A stretch of 5,106 bases of DNA from an uncultured Saprospiraceae bacterium (GCA_938002705.1 CALLAG010000296.1:1-5106), one strand, 5' to 3'; numbered from the stretch's first letter, positions 1-5,106 are shown. A program made the numbers and translations. The notes: generated by a model not told the origin, from the sequence alone.

Positions 1-178
1 CAGCTATGATCTGTGCCAAAGTTGTCTTACCCACACCTGGAGGCCCCCACAATATCAGCGAAGGTACACGACCTGCTTCTATAACTTTACGCAATGTCCC
101 ATTAGTGCCTAGAAGATCTTCTTGGCCTATATAATCCTCTAATGTCAGAGGTCTCATTCTTTCTGCTAATGGTTGCAT
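1..178 (-). CDS. rarA: RarA/MgsA replication-associated recombination ATPase, N-terminal part (runs off the left edge)
   Basis: Only the first 59 codons are present. RarA (MgsA, the bacterial relative of eukaryotic WRNIP1/Mgs1) is a cytoplasmic AAA+ ATPase that acts at stalled replication forks and resembles clamp-loader subunits. The translation opens with MQPLAERMRP, then LEDYIGQEDL at about residues 13-22, and ILWGPPGVGKTT at about 42-53. The last contains the Walker A P-loop GPPGVGKT (45-52). The PLAxRMRPxxLxxYxGQ opening is highly typical of RarA and separates it from RuvB and DnaX. The ATG at 176-178 is chosen because it gives exactly this family start; the internal ATG eight codons in would remove conserved residues. 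No Shine-Dalgarno sequence precedes it, as usual in Bacteroidota. A decayed copy of the same 5' end lies at about 1477-1538. Sensor, arginine-finger and C-terminal tetramerisation regions lie outside the window, so intactness cannot be judged. Confidence 0.95.
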   Translation of the reverse strand, partial: MQPLAERMRPLTLEDYIGQEDLLGTNGTLRKVIEAGRVPSLILWGPPGVGKTTLAQIIA

Positions 179-200
179 GGTGTATCATCTTTATTAGGCG

Positions 201-208
201 CAAAAATA
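201..208 (-). promoter_or_regulatory. Putative -7 element (TATTTTTG) for rarA
   Basis: Read on the minus strand this octamer matches the Bacteroidota -7 consensus TAnnTTTG. It ends 22 nt before the rarA ATG, which would give a short untranslated leader of roughly 15-20 nt. I found no convincing TTG/TTTG -33 element at 17-23 nt spacing; the nearest TTG is about 30 nt away. The call rests on the octamer and its position only. Confidence 0.4.
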
Positions 209-287
209 AGATTATAGTTATATGATTGGTCAGAAAATCAATATACGCTTATGATTATTATTGCTCTCTTACGACTTAGGATAACAT

Positions 288-324
288 AAAAAAAGAGATA
301 ATGACATCAGTCATCATCTCTTTT
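288..324 (-). terminator. Rho-independent terminator of the coiled-coil/DksA-like unit
   Basis: Two 15-nt arms (291-305 and 310-324) pair at 14 of 15 positions around the loop ATCA; the single mismatch is A300-C315. On the minus strand the stem is followed by an unbroken T run (A288-A294 on the plus strand, part of it paired), the classic intrinsic terminator layout. It lies about 20 nt past the stop codon of the DksA-like gene and before rarA, so it should separate the two transcription units. On the plus strand the stem ends in only four T residues, so activity in that direction would be weaker. Confidence 0.88.
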
Positions 325-345
325 ATGTATACATATTGTCCTGTT

Positions 346-699
346 TTATTTAAGTAGATTTCTCGTTTTTACTTGAGGCATCGCAAAAAGTCTTTCCTTA
401 GAAATTTTCTTAGCACTTTTTTCGCAAATACCATATGTTCCATTTTCTAACTTATTTAATGCTGTTTTGTAGTCTTTGTTATTTGCTTTTGTACGTCTTC
501 TCATATTCTTAAGCATCTCCCTATTGCGTATCTTTGATGCGTCAGCGTCGTAGTTCATATCAGAATTTTTAATGTACTCCTTCTGATCAGCTAAGAGATT
601 ATTAAGTGTTGTAAGCTCTTCTTTGGATTCCTTAAGTCCACTTTTAAGCATTTCTCTAAATTGCTTGATTTCTTTTTTATTGAATCTATCGTTTTTCAT
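346..699 (-). CDS. DksA/TraR-family small protein with a degenerate zinc finger
   Basis: This 117-residue protein has the layout of short DksA/TraR-type proteins: a charged helical hairpin at about residues 8-85, then the signature GTYGIC (87-92) and ERLFAMP (102-108). DksA-type proteins enter the RNA polymerase secondary channel, place an acidic coiled-coil tip near the active site and modulate initiation. At the tip there is an acidic patch, DMNYDADAS (47-55), but not the exact DxxDxA spacing of E. coli DksA. The zinc site is mostly lost: only Cys92 remains, the partner cysteine position reads Ser-Ala (95-96), and no cysteines follow the ERLFAMP motif, where the protein simply ends in KTRNLLK. 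Many Bacteroidota relatives also lack a full set of four cysteines, so the fold may persist without metal. The start codon lies inside the 3' end of the upstream gene (14-nt overlap, different frame), which suggests coupled translation. A strong terminator follows. Family assignment is good; actual polymerase binding is inference. Confidence 0.75.
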   Translation of the reverse strand: MKNDRFNKKEIKQFREMLKSGLKESKEELTTLNNLLADQKEYIKNSDMNYDADASKIRNREMLKNMRRRTKANNKDYKTALNKLENGTYGICEKSAKKISKERLFAMPQVKTRNLLK

Positions 700-1396
700 A
701 ATTATTATATTTTTTATCTTCTTTAACTATTTTGTTTTTCACTTTTTTAATTTCTTTATTTCTTATTTGTAAATCCTCTTCCGTTTCCTTGATATCTTCT
801 CGAGTAGCCTCGACTTTTCTTTTAAGCTTTATATTTTCACTCTGTAGATCTCTGATATCATTCTCATTTTCTCTTATCTCATTTTCCATATCTTGTTTGT
901 TATCAGCAAGGTCATCTAATGCCTCTTCAGTTTCTTCTATTTGATCCATGTAGTATTCAGGAAGATAATCTGCAATGAATTCATGTACAACTCCTTTCAG
1001 GCCTGCGAATGCGGATTGATCTGTTTTTTCGCTAATGTATACGCCATCGCTCTTTTTGGCGAACACATACAACCTTGTTTTTCCTCTGTGTGTCTCATCT
1101 ACTTTGACGTTAAGTTGTAATAGTCTATCAGATACCTGCGGTATCATTACGTTCTCCGCTGTCATCACATCTTTATTGAAAAATAACAACTTCTTACCAT
1201 CAAGATCAACATTGTAATTGTCATTCATCCAATCTTCGAATTTATCTTTAATGGTAGAGACATCTGGTTCTAAAGTCGCTGCTACAGCCTGAATATTCTG
1301 ATCGTCATAAGAAATAAAGTCGTCTGTGTAATCAAGCGTCTGAGCAGATGCTATCGATATAGAGAATAATGCTATCGTGTATATTATATATTTCAT
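686..1396 (-). CDS. Exported protein with a C-terminal coiled coil, function unknown
   Basis: The 236-residue product begins with a clear Sec signal peptide: Lys2, a hydrophobic core at about 4-15, and a signal peptidase I site ASA^Q at 16-19. No lipobox cysteine is present, so the mature protein should be periplasmic or secreted. Residues 20-148 form a globular, mixed alpha/beta-looking region with the motif FEDWMNDNYNVDL (53-65). Residues 150 to about 232 are almost entirely Glu, Lys, Asp, Asn, Ile and Leu in heptad-like order, which predicts a long coiled coil. I recall similar uncharacterised signal-peptide plus coiled-coil proteins from other Bacteroidota but know no function. The ATG at 1394-1396 is chosen because it is followed directly by the signal peptide. 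The 3' end overlaps the DksA-like gene by 14 nt and both share one terminator, so they are very likely co-transcribed. I see no TAnnTTTG element upstream. No transmembrane segment other than the signal peptide is evident. Confidence 0.8.
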   Translation of the reverse strand: MKYIIYTIALFSISIASAQTLDYTDDFISYDDQNIQAVAATLEPDVSTIKDKFEDWMNDNYNVDLDGKKLLFFNKDVMTAENVMIPQVSDRLLQLNVKVDETHRGKTRLYVFAKKSDGVYISEKTDQSAFAGLKGVVHEFIADYLPEYYMDQIEETEEALDDLADNKQDMENEIRENENDIRDLQSENIKLKRKVEATREDIKETEEDLQIRNKEIKKVKNKIVKEDKKYNNYEKR

Positions 1397-1780
1397 TGTT
1401 TGTTGTTTTATCGTCTTACTATGAATCGGTTATAAATGTTCGCTCTATATGAGAGACTTAATTATATCGGATGCTCATCCTCTCATTCTATGTAATCCTC
1501 TAATATCCGAGAGCTCATTCTTTCTACTAACGGTTTCGAAGTGGATCTTAGTTGTGTTTAATATGTGTTAAGCTTTCTCTGTATACCGCCTATTCGCAAT
1601 TAAAATATTTTAAAATTCATGGTAACACTTTACAGTATTATCCTACGTAGTGTATAGAGATCTCTCAGACAACCGTATTAAAGAATACATGTCCTAAGGG
1701 TATAGGTTTTCACTATTTAAGATTATTGAAAGCGCTACCCGCATAGTCCATTTTTTCTAAAACATATAAAACCATTTGAA
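1397..1780. other. Non-coding interval between divergent genes
   Basis: These 384 bases separate the minus-strand coiled-coil gene from the plus-strand lipoprotein gene, so promoters for both should lie here. I find no TAnnTTTG octamer suitably placed for either gene; the only TTTG near the lipoprotein start (1775-1778) is too close to the ATG and lacks the TA. The left half holds the rarA relic. The right half contains perfect palindromes: 14 bp at 1600-1613 (all A/T), 8 bp at 1642-1649 and 10 bp at 1656-1665. In AT-rich sequence these are not far above chance, so no operator is called. No RNA gene is recognised. Confidence 0.6.
1477..1538 (-). pseudogene. Decayed duplicate of the rarA 5' end
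   Basis: Positions 1489-1535 align without gaps to 128-174, inside rarA, with 40 of 47 identical bases and the same orientation. Read in the rarA frame, the copy gives PLVERMSSRILEDYIE followed by a stop, against PLAERMRPLTLEDYIGQ in the gene. Weaker similarity (roughly 10 of 15 bases) continues a few codons past the stop. The rarA start codon is not preserved: the matching place reads TCG and one extra base is present upstream. The P-loop region is absent. It therefore cannot encode a working protein and looks like a relic of duplication or recombination at the rarA 5' end. Which copy is ancestral cannot be told from the window. Confidence 0.7.
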
Positions 1781-2215
1781 ATGAACAATTTAACATTGGT
1801 CGTAATGGCCACGCTATGCACACTATTGATCGCCTGTAATAAGGAAGAAATAGTCGTCCCATCTAATTATGGTACTCAGGGTACAGATAACATTACCGTA
1901 AAGTTTACTGATACGAATAATGTTATTACATCATTCGACTGTACTAATGCAGTTGTAGAATACTATAATTCTACATCCGCATTGATCGAATTGGAATTTA
2001 GTGATGATACAAGTATTACGACTTATGGTGATCATATAAGCCTTGTTAGTACATCTACTACGGAGTTAGACGTTGCAGTGGGATCTATTAATCATATTAC
2101 TGAGGATCTCAATATAAGTATCTGTGGGAGTGTTCTTTGTTATGAGAACTCGGTGATGACAATTACTGGGTCAGGTGTTGATTTTATTGTGGATGACATA
2201 CCTACAGGGTTTTGA
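1781..2215 (+). CDS. Small lipoprotein, probably surface-exposed, function unknown
   Basis: The 144-residue product has a short N-region, a hydrophobic core (about 4-17) and a lipobox LIAC with the lipidated cysteine at position 19. The mature protein would therefore be anchored by a lipid. The residues after the cysteine are NKEE, resembling the Lys plus acidic lipoprotein export signal that sends lipoproteins to the cell surface in Bacteroidota, so an outer-leaflet location is plausible. The remainder is rich in Thr, Ser, Asn, Val and Ile in alternating patterns, suggesting a small beta-sandwich. Cys115 and Cys120 are close enough to form a disulphide; Cys54 is unpaired by this reading. I recognise no named domain. 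The ATG is chosen because the signal peptide begins immediately after it. The gene stands alone, facing a convergent 455-residue gene. Confidence 0.8.
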   Translation: MNNLTLVVMATLCTLLIACNKEEIVVPSNYGTQGTDNITVKFTDTNNVITSFDCTNAVVEYYNSTSALIELEFSDDTSITTYGDHISLVSTSTTELDVAVGSINHITEDLNISICGSVLCYENSVMTITGSGVDFIVDDIPTGF

Positions 2216-2226
2216 TGATTAATACT

Positions 2227-2263
2227 GTATAGGCAAAATGGACTTCTAACGTTTTGCCTATAC
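2227..2263. terminator. Hairpin between convergent genes, possible bidirectional terminator
   Basis: A perfect 12-bp inverted repeat, GTATAGGCAAAA (2227-2238) and its complement (2252-2263), flanks a 13-nt loop, with a possible extra T-G pair at the loop side. It begins 12 nt past the lipoprotein stop codon, and its right arm covers the stop codon of the convergent 455-residue gene (TAG, 2258-2260 on the minus strand). It is well placed to end both transcripts. Neither side has a downstream T run, so it is not a textbook intrinsic terminator; it could instead protect 3' ends from exonucleases. Confidence 0.55.
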
Positions 2264-3625
2264 CTGTTTCAGACACCATGATTTATAGAATAGAGGATTA
2301 AATTCTGATAAATCGATTGTGATCTTTGAATTATATTTTTGTTTGATGAGCTGTTCTATTACTTTTATTAGGTTCAATTGACTCTGATAGTATCTGCCTC
2401 TCATTTTCTCTTTATTTCTACTAATTAATCGTTTGAGATTAATTAGATGATCATGCAGATGGTCATAATCTTCAATCATATAGTACGCTATAGCTTGCAT
2501 GCAGAGGCCTCTTGTTTTTTGTTCTGTTGTTTCATATTGTACGAGGGACAGCAGATCTAATACTTCATTATATTTTTCTGAATAAAAGCTATTAATAGCA
2601 TCCGCTATTTTTCTTACTGAGTGAGAATCTTTAGTATGTACATTATTAATCCACTTATTAATGAATAATGAAGTGTTACTATAATCTGAATAGAATACTA
2701 ACTCTGATACAATATTGTGAAACGTCAAGGTATTCATCCTTCCATTAATTATATACTCACCTGATTCCATTCCATAGTTAGCAATCTGTTCGTATATTTT
2801 TTTGTCACTGATTTTATCTGCTACCCACATTCTTTTACAGGCTTTATTTAAGTATGAAAATAACAAGTTGTGTAGTTCTGTGTTTTTTTCTATCAGTGTA
2901 ATGTCTGATATTAACTTTACTAAATTTGTTATGTCTTCATTAGTAGTTATAGACTTAGCAGACTCAATAATATCAGAAAGTTTAGATCCTTTTACGTGGG
3001 TTAATGGAGGCTTGATCTTGTTTATTAAGTCATCAAATTCTCCGGGTAATTTATTATTGGCATTATGTAATTCAATTAGATAAATTAATGACTGCTCTTT
3101 GAAATTTTTTAATTGGTTATTGACTATTTGATTAAGCAACTTCACATCATGTTTTGCTTTGATTGGGTTATTACTATAATATTGTAAGTATGCAATCTTC
3201 TTTAAGGTTTCTGAATCCTTAATATCCAGTTTTTCTTTTCCTTCTATTTTCTTCTCTATCTGATCTGATAGCTTATCAGCAAGATGATATAGTCCTTTTC
3301 TATTGTATGCTTTAAGTCTGTAAGTTTCCATTGCATATTTCTCCTTAGTCATTTCCTCTAAAGCAATCCATTCTTCTAACCATAAGAACACTCTTGAGAA
3401 CATGTTCAAGACAGCTTTGCTAGACATATCAGAAAAGTTATCAGCATGTACATCTTGTACTGTTAGAGATTCTATGCTTTTTCTTTTCTTATATAAATAG
3501 TCAATGAGATTCATATTGTCAGAATCATGACCCGTGTGTATAAGAAGATATTTCTTAAAGGTTTTCCATTCTCTATCATCTAATGTAGAAAGAACGGTTA
3601 GCAGTTTTGTGTTTTTTTTGGTCAA
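2258..3625 (-). CDS. All-helical protein of unknown function (Saprospiraceae-like family), uncertain start
   Basis: The 455-residue product has no signal peptide, no membrane segment and is predicted by eye to be helical throughout, with a pattern like a degenerate TPR or other alpha-solenoid. The N-terminus (KLLTVLSTLDDREWKTFKKYL, about 7-27) and the C-terminal part (about 285-425, including IINGRMNTLTFHNIV at 292-306 and the paired helices SFYSEKYNEVLDLL and AIAYYMIEDYDHL) resemble uncharacterised proteins of about 450-500 residues that I recall from Saprospiraceae genomes. I know no activity for them. The frame opens at TTG (3623-3625); it is closed by a stop seven codons upstream with no ATG or GTG between. 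The first in-frame ATG is at codon 38 (3514) and would lose the family-like N-terminus. An ATG at 3636-3638 lies in another frame, separated from this one by an A8 run, so the real start may involve a different run length. The gene is divergent from the LytTR gene on its right and probably monocistronic. Confidence 0.75.
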   Translation of the reverse strand: MTKKNTKLLTVLSTLDDREWKTFKKYLLIHTGHDSDNMNLIDYLYKKRKSIESLTVQDVHADNFSDMSSKAVLNMFSRVFLWLEEWIALEEMTKEKYAMETYRLKAYNRKGLYHLADKLSDQIEKKIEGKEKLDIKDSETLKKIAYLQYYSNNPIKAKHDVKLLNQIVNNQLKNFKEQSLIYLIELHNANNKLPGEFDDLINKIKPPLTHVKGSKLSDIIESAKSITTNEDITNLVKLISDITLIEKNTELHNLLFSYLNKACKRMWVADKISDKKIYEQIANYGMESGEYIINGRMNTLTFHNIVSELVFYSDYSNTSLFINKWINNVHTKDSHSVRKIADAINSFYSEKYNEVLDLLSLVQYETTEQKTRGLCMQAIAYYMIEDYDHLHDHLINLKRLISRNKEKMRGRYYQSQLNLIKVIEQLIKQKYNSKITIDLSEFNPLFYKSWCLKQV

Positions 3626-3705
3626 ACTTTGGTGGCATTTGTATTAAAGTAGCTTGGAAATTAAGCTATAATCAATACTGTAATCAATTGATATTCAGAA
3701 CATAA

Positions 3706-3713
3706 CAAATATA
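3706..3713 (-). promoter_or_regulatory. Putative -7 element (TATATTTG) for the 455-residue gene
   Basis: On the minus strand this matches TAnnTTTG. A TTTG at 3729-3732 could serve as -33, but the spacing of 15 nt is slightly short of the usual 17-23. That upstream TTTG is itself the end of a second -7-like octamer, TAATTTTG (3729-3736), so two overlapping promoters are possible. The resulting leader would be about 65-100 nt. It contains a direct repeat TAATCAAT at 3669-3676 and 3681-3688. Confidence 0.4.
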
Positions 3714-3786
3714 TTATCACTAAAAATACAAAATTATCTATAGGATATTAACGGAATTTTGTGTTTTAGAATAAAGTTGCCTGATT

Positions 3787-3794
3787 TATTTTTG
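3787..3794 (+). promoter_or_regulatory. Putative -7 element (TATTTTTG) for the stand-alone LytTR gene
   Basis: The octamer fits the Bacteroidota TAnnTTTG consensus and lies 53 nt before the LytTR ATG, predicting a leader of about 45 nt. A TTTG at 3758-3761 lies upstream at 25 nt, somewhat longer than the usual spacing, so the -33 part is doubtful. Together with the minus-strand elements at 3706-3736 it suggests that the 222-nt gap 3626-3847 holds back-to-back promoters. Confidence 0.4.
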
Positions 3795-3847
3795 GTATAT
3801 GCGGAGCTCTTATAGTCGCTGATTACTTATAACCTAAATTTAATTAG

Positions 3848-4210
3848 ATGAATCATCCATTAGATATAAAGCGTATACCTATCTCTTGTGTCAGAACCAT
3901 AGAGTTTGTTCTACCAGAGCATATAGTAAGAATAGAAGGTATGGAGAATTATTCTAAAGTCTATATCAATGATAGAGAGCCGATACTCAGTAATAATAAT
4001 ATAGGGTTCTACAAAGCCTTTTTGTCAGATTTCCACTTTATAAGTTGCCATAGGTCGCATATCATCAATCCTGATCATATCATCAGATACCATAAGGAAG
4101 GCTATGTAGAAATGGTAGGCAATGATAAGATCCCAATTGCACGTAGGAAAAAAAAGGAATTCATAGAATCAGTTATCAAAGAATCATTTAAGATGAGTAG
4201 AGTATGGTAA
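3848..4210 (+). CDS. Stand-alone LytTR-family DNA-binding regulator
   Basis: LytTR domains bind DNA, often as dimers on direct repeats, and usually sit at the C-terminus of response regulators. Here the whole 120-residue protein is little more than the domain: HIVRIEGMENYSKVYI (25-40) is the first strand pair with the usual ExxxNYSKVYI-type motif, FHFISCHRSHIINPDHI (62-78) is the conserved F-x-x-x-H-R-S-H-I-I-N core, and KIPIARRKKKEF (94-105) is the terminal basic IPIARR motif. The N-terminal 24 residues are too short for a receiver domain and show no membrane segment, so no built-in signal input is visible. The ATG used is the only one that keeps the domain intact. The gene is followed after 138 nt by a second LytTR regulator on the same strand and is divergent from the 455-residue gene. 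It could act constitutively, be controlled by its own level, or pair with the neighbouring regulator. Family assignment is firm; targets are unknown. Confidence 0.92.
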   Translation: MNHPLDIKRIPISCVRTIEFVLPEHIVRIEGMENYSKVYINDREPILSNNNIGFYKAFLSDFHFISCHRSHIINPDHIIRYHKEGYVEMVGNDKIPIARRKKKEFIESVIKESFKMSRVW

Positions 4211-4260
4211 TCGACTGACATGAATAGGGCGTTAGTCACTTAGTCAAAGAATTACCTTTT
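4206..4260 (+). terminator. Weak terminator-like structure after the stand-alone LytTR gene
   Basis: GGTAAT (4206-4211, including the stop codon) can pair with ATTACC (4251-4256), followed by TTTT. Inside, GACT (4213-4216) can pair with AGTC at 4242-4245 or 4234-4237. The outer stem is only 6 bp and the loops are large and uneven, so termination would be partial at best. Read-through into the downstream LytTR gene is possible. Confidence 0.3.
4232..4246 (+). repeat. Tandem direct repeat TTAGTCA-C-TTAGTCA in the gap between LytTR genes
   Basis: Two exact 7-nt units, 8 nt apart start to start, lie about 105 nt before the downstream LytTR gene. LytTR proteins typically bind direct repeats, but the known sites are about 9 bp with centres some 21-22 bp apart, which this does not match. 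The segment 4233-4247 also occurs exactly at 4939-4953 inside the downstream LytTR gene. Confidence 0.4.
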
Positions 4261-4269
4261 ATATAAATC

Positions 4270-4298
4270 ATAGAAAAAAGAAAATAGAAATATAGAAA
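4270..4298 (+). promoter_or_regulatory. A-rich leader with three ATAGAAA units
   Basis: ATAGAAA occurs at 4270-4276, 4284-4290 and 4292-4298 in an almost pure purine/T stretch that ends about 50 nt before the ATG at 4349. No TAnnTTTG octamer or Shine-Dalgarno sequence is present between 4211 and 4348. In Bacteroidota, A-rich leaders can aid translation start; a role as UP-like promoter DNA is equally possible. The spacing of the units is irregular. Confidence 0.25.
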
Positions 4299-4348
4299 AA
4301 CAGAATAACGCAAACAAGTCAACTTTCTAACCCTAACAATTATCAATT

Positions 4349-5080
4349 ATGCAACGCTATCTCATCATTAGTCCTGATCCAGATTTAAGCCATTCTCTGT
4401 CTCGGTATCTATACAGATACGCTTCTTTATTTAAGTCATTAGGACAATCACTTTCTTGTACTCAGGCCATCGAGAATGTGGAATTATTACAAGCAGATTT
4501 AATATTCATAGATTCAGATTCTACCGATTATTGTATTAATAATTTCTTGACAAGGTACCGGAATCATGATTCTAAGATTGTCGTCATATCTAATGATGAT
4601 TCATATGCCATAAAGGCATATCAGTCTGGAGCTTATGATTTTATACTCAAGTCTAATTTTAGTCATAGCGTAGATCGTATGATAAATCGCATACTGGCTG
4701 AGAATCCATATGTTAATTCCTCGTTTATTCCTGAATATACCGATGTATCACATAACAAGATTATTATAAAAACATCAGAAGGCTATCTATTCTTAGAAGT
4801 AGATGACATAGTGAGGGTGCAAGCGGACGGATCTTACTGTAGCATATATCTAACTGATAATACTAAGAAGACAATATCAAAGCCGCTAAGTTATATAGAA
4901 AAACAACTGGAACGCAGTAACTACTTCAGAACACACCATAGTCACTTAGTCAATCTTAATTATATATCCATACTCAGTTTTGAAGATGGCGGATATGTCC
5001 AGATGCGTGATGGCAGTCATGTGCCTATCGCTCGCCGACGTAAGAATGATCTAATCTCTCAGATCACCCAAAGAGCCTAA
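4349..5080 (+). CDS. LytTR response regulator with a degenerate receiver domain
   Basis: The 243-residue protein has a receiver domain (about 3-118) and a C-terminal LytTR DNA-binding domain (about 136-240). In the receiver, Asp55 in LIFID sits at the phospho-acceptor position, Ser81 at the switch Ser/Thr position, and Lys101 at the conserved lysine. YAIKAYQSGAYDFILK (86-101) is typical of this group. However, the usual acidic pair after the first strand (as in LIVDDDPDL) reads LIISPDPDL here: Ser8-Pro9 replace the first two Asp, leaving Asp10. The proline that normally follows the lysine is Ser102. Metal binding and phosphorylation are therefore doubtful. The LytTR part is complete: DDIVRVQADGSYCSIYL (152-168), YFRTHHSHLVNLNYI (192-206) and VPIARRRK (225-232). 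No kinase gene is visible beside it. The ATG at 4349 starts directly at the first receiver strand. The neighbouring stand-alone LytTR gene is a clear paralogue. Confidence in the family is high; signal and targets are unknown. Confidence 0.92.
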   Translation: MQRYLIISPDPDLSHSLSRYLYRYASLFKSLGQSLSCTQAIENVELLQADLIFIDSDSTDYCINNFLTRYRNHDSKIVVISNDDSYAIKAYQSGAYDFILKSNFSHSVDRMINRILAENPYVNSSFIPEYTDVSHNKIIIKTSEGYLFLEVDDIVRVQADGSYCSIYLTDNTKKTISKPLSYIEKQLERSNYFRTHHSHLVNLNYISILSFEDGGYVQMRDGSHVPIARRRKNDLISQITQRA

Positions 5081-5106
5081 AGCTATCCATTATTAGATTG
5101 AGTATA

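Noticed and set aside
732..944. Plus-strand open frame of 70 codons
   Set aside because: It is antisense to the coiled-coil part of the exported protein gene. Its Ser/Leu/Phe-rich product is what Lys/Glu-rich coding sequence gives on the other strand.
1035..1217. Plus-strand open frame of 60 codons
   Set aside because: Antisense to the globular part of the exported protein; no recognisable motif and no promoter element.
1600..1665. Three perfect palindromes (14, 8 and 10 bp) considered as operators
   Set aside because: Palindromes of this length are expected at about this rate in such AT-rich sequence, they do not share a motif, and no regulator for them is known here.
2802..3083. Plus-strand open frame of 93 codons
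   Set aside because: Lies wholly inside the 455-residue gene on the other strand and has the low-complexity composition of a shadow frame.
3669..3692. Direct repeat TAATCAAT (12 nt apart) with an overlapping ATCAATTGAT palindrome, considered as a LytTR operator
   Set aside because: The spacing does not match the roughly 21-22 bp centre distance of known LytTR sites, and short A/T words recur easily in this region.
1..5106. Searched for CRISPR repeats, tRNA or rRNA genes, transposases and toxin-antitoxin pairs
   Set aside because: No regularly spaced repeats, no cloverleaf or rRNA sequence, and no open frame with transposase or toxin features were seen. The overlapping gene pair at 346-1396 is not toxin-antitoxin-like, since one member is exported.

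Overview
The window looks like chromosomal sequence from an AT-rich member of the Bacteroidota, quite possibly the Saprospiria. The evidence is the lack of Shine-Dalgarno sequences before any gene, several TAnnTTTG-type -7 promoter elements, a lipoprotein with an acidic export-like signal, two LytTR regulators of the Bacteroidota type, and a helical protein of a kind I recall from Saprospiraceae. The phylum is fairly secure; the class is recall only. I see no RNA gene, CRISPR array, intact insertion sequence or integrase.

Left part (1-1540, minus strand): the 5' end of rarA (replication-associated ATPase) runs off the left edge. Upstream of it lie a strong hairpin terminator and a two-gene unit whose genes overlap by 14 nt. 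The first gene encodes an exported protein with a long C-terminal coiled coil. The second encodes a small DksA/TraR-like protein that has lost most of its zinc-finger cysteines. Beyond this unit lies a decayed second copy of the first codons of rarA, in the same orientation, so the two genes sit between two direct copies of the rarA 5' end. This is the most unexpected structure in the window.

Middle (1540-3625): a non-coding stretch precedes a small plus-strand lipoprotein gene. That gene converges on a 455-residue minus-strand gene for an all-helical protein of unknown function; a 12-bp hairpin lies at the junction and covers the stop codon of the minus-strand gene. The 455-residue frame begins only at a TTG. 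An ATG just upstream is in another frame, separated by a run of eight A residues (coding strand), so the true start, or the run length, is open to question.

Right part (3626-5106, plus strand): two LytTR DNA-binding regulators follow each other. The first is a stand-alone LytTR domain of 120 residues. The second is a two-domain protein whose receiver domain keeps the phospho-acceptor Asp but has lost the metal-binding acidic pair. No histidine kinase is visible. The gap between them carries a tandem TTAGTCA repeat and an A-rich leader. The pair may form a local regulatory circuit, but their targets cannot be read from this window.
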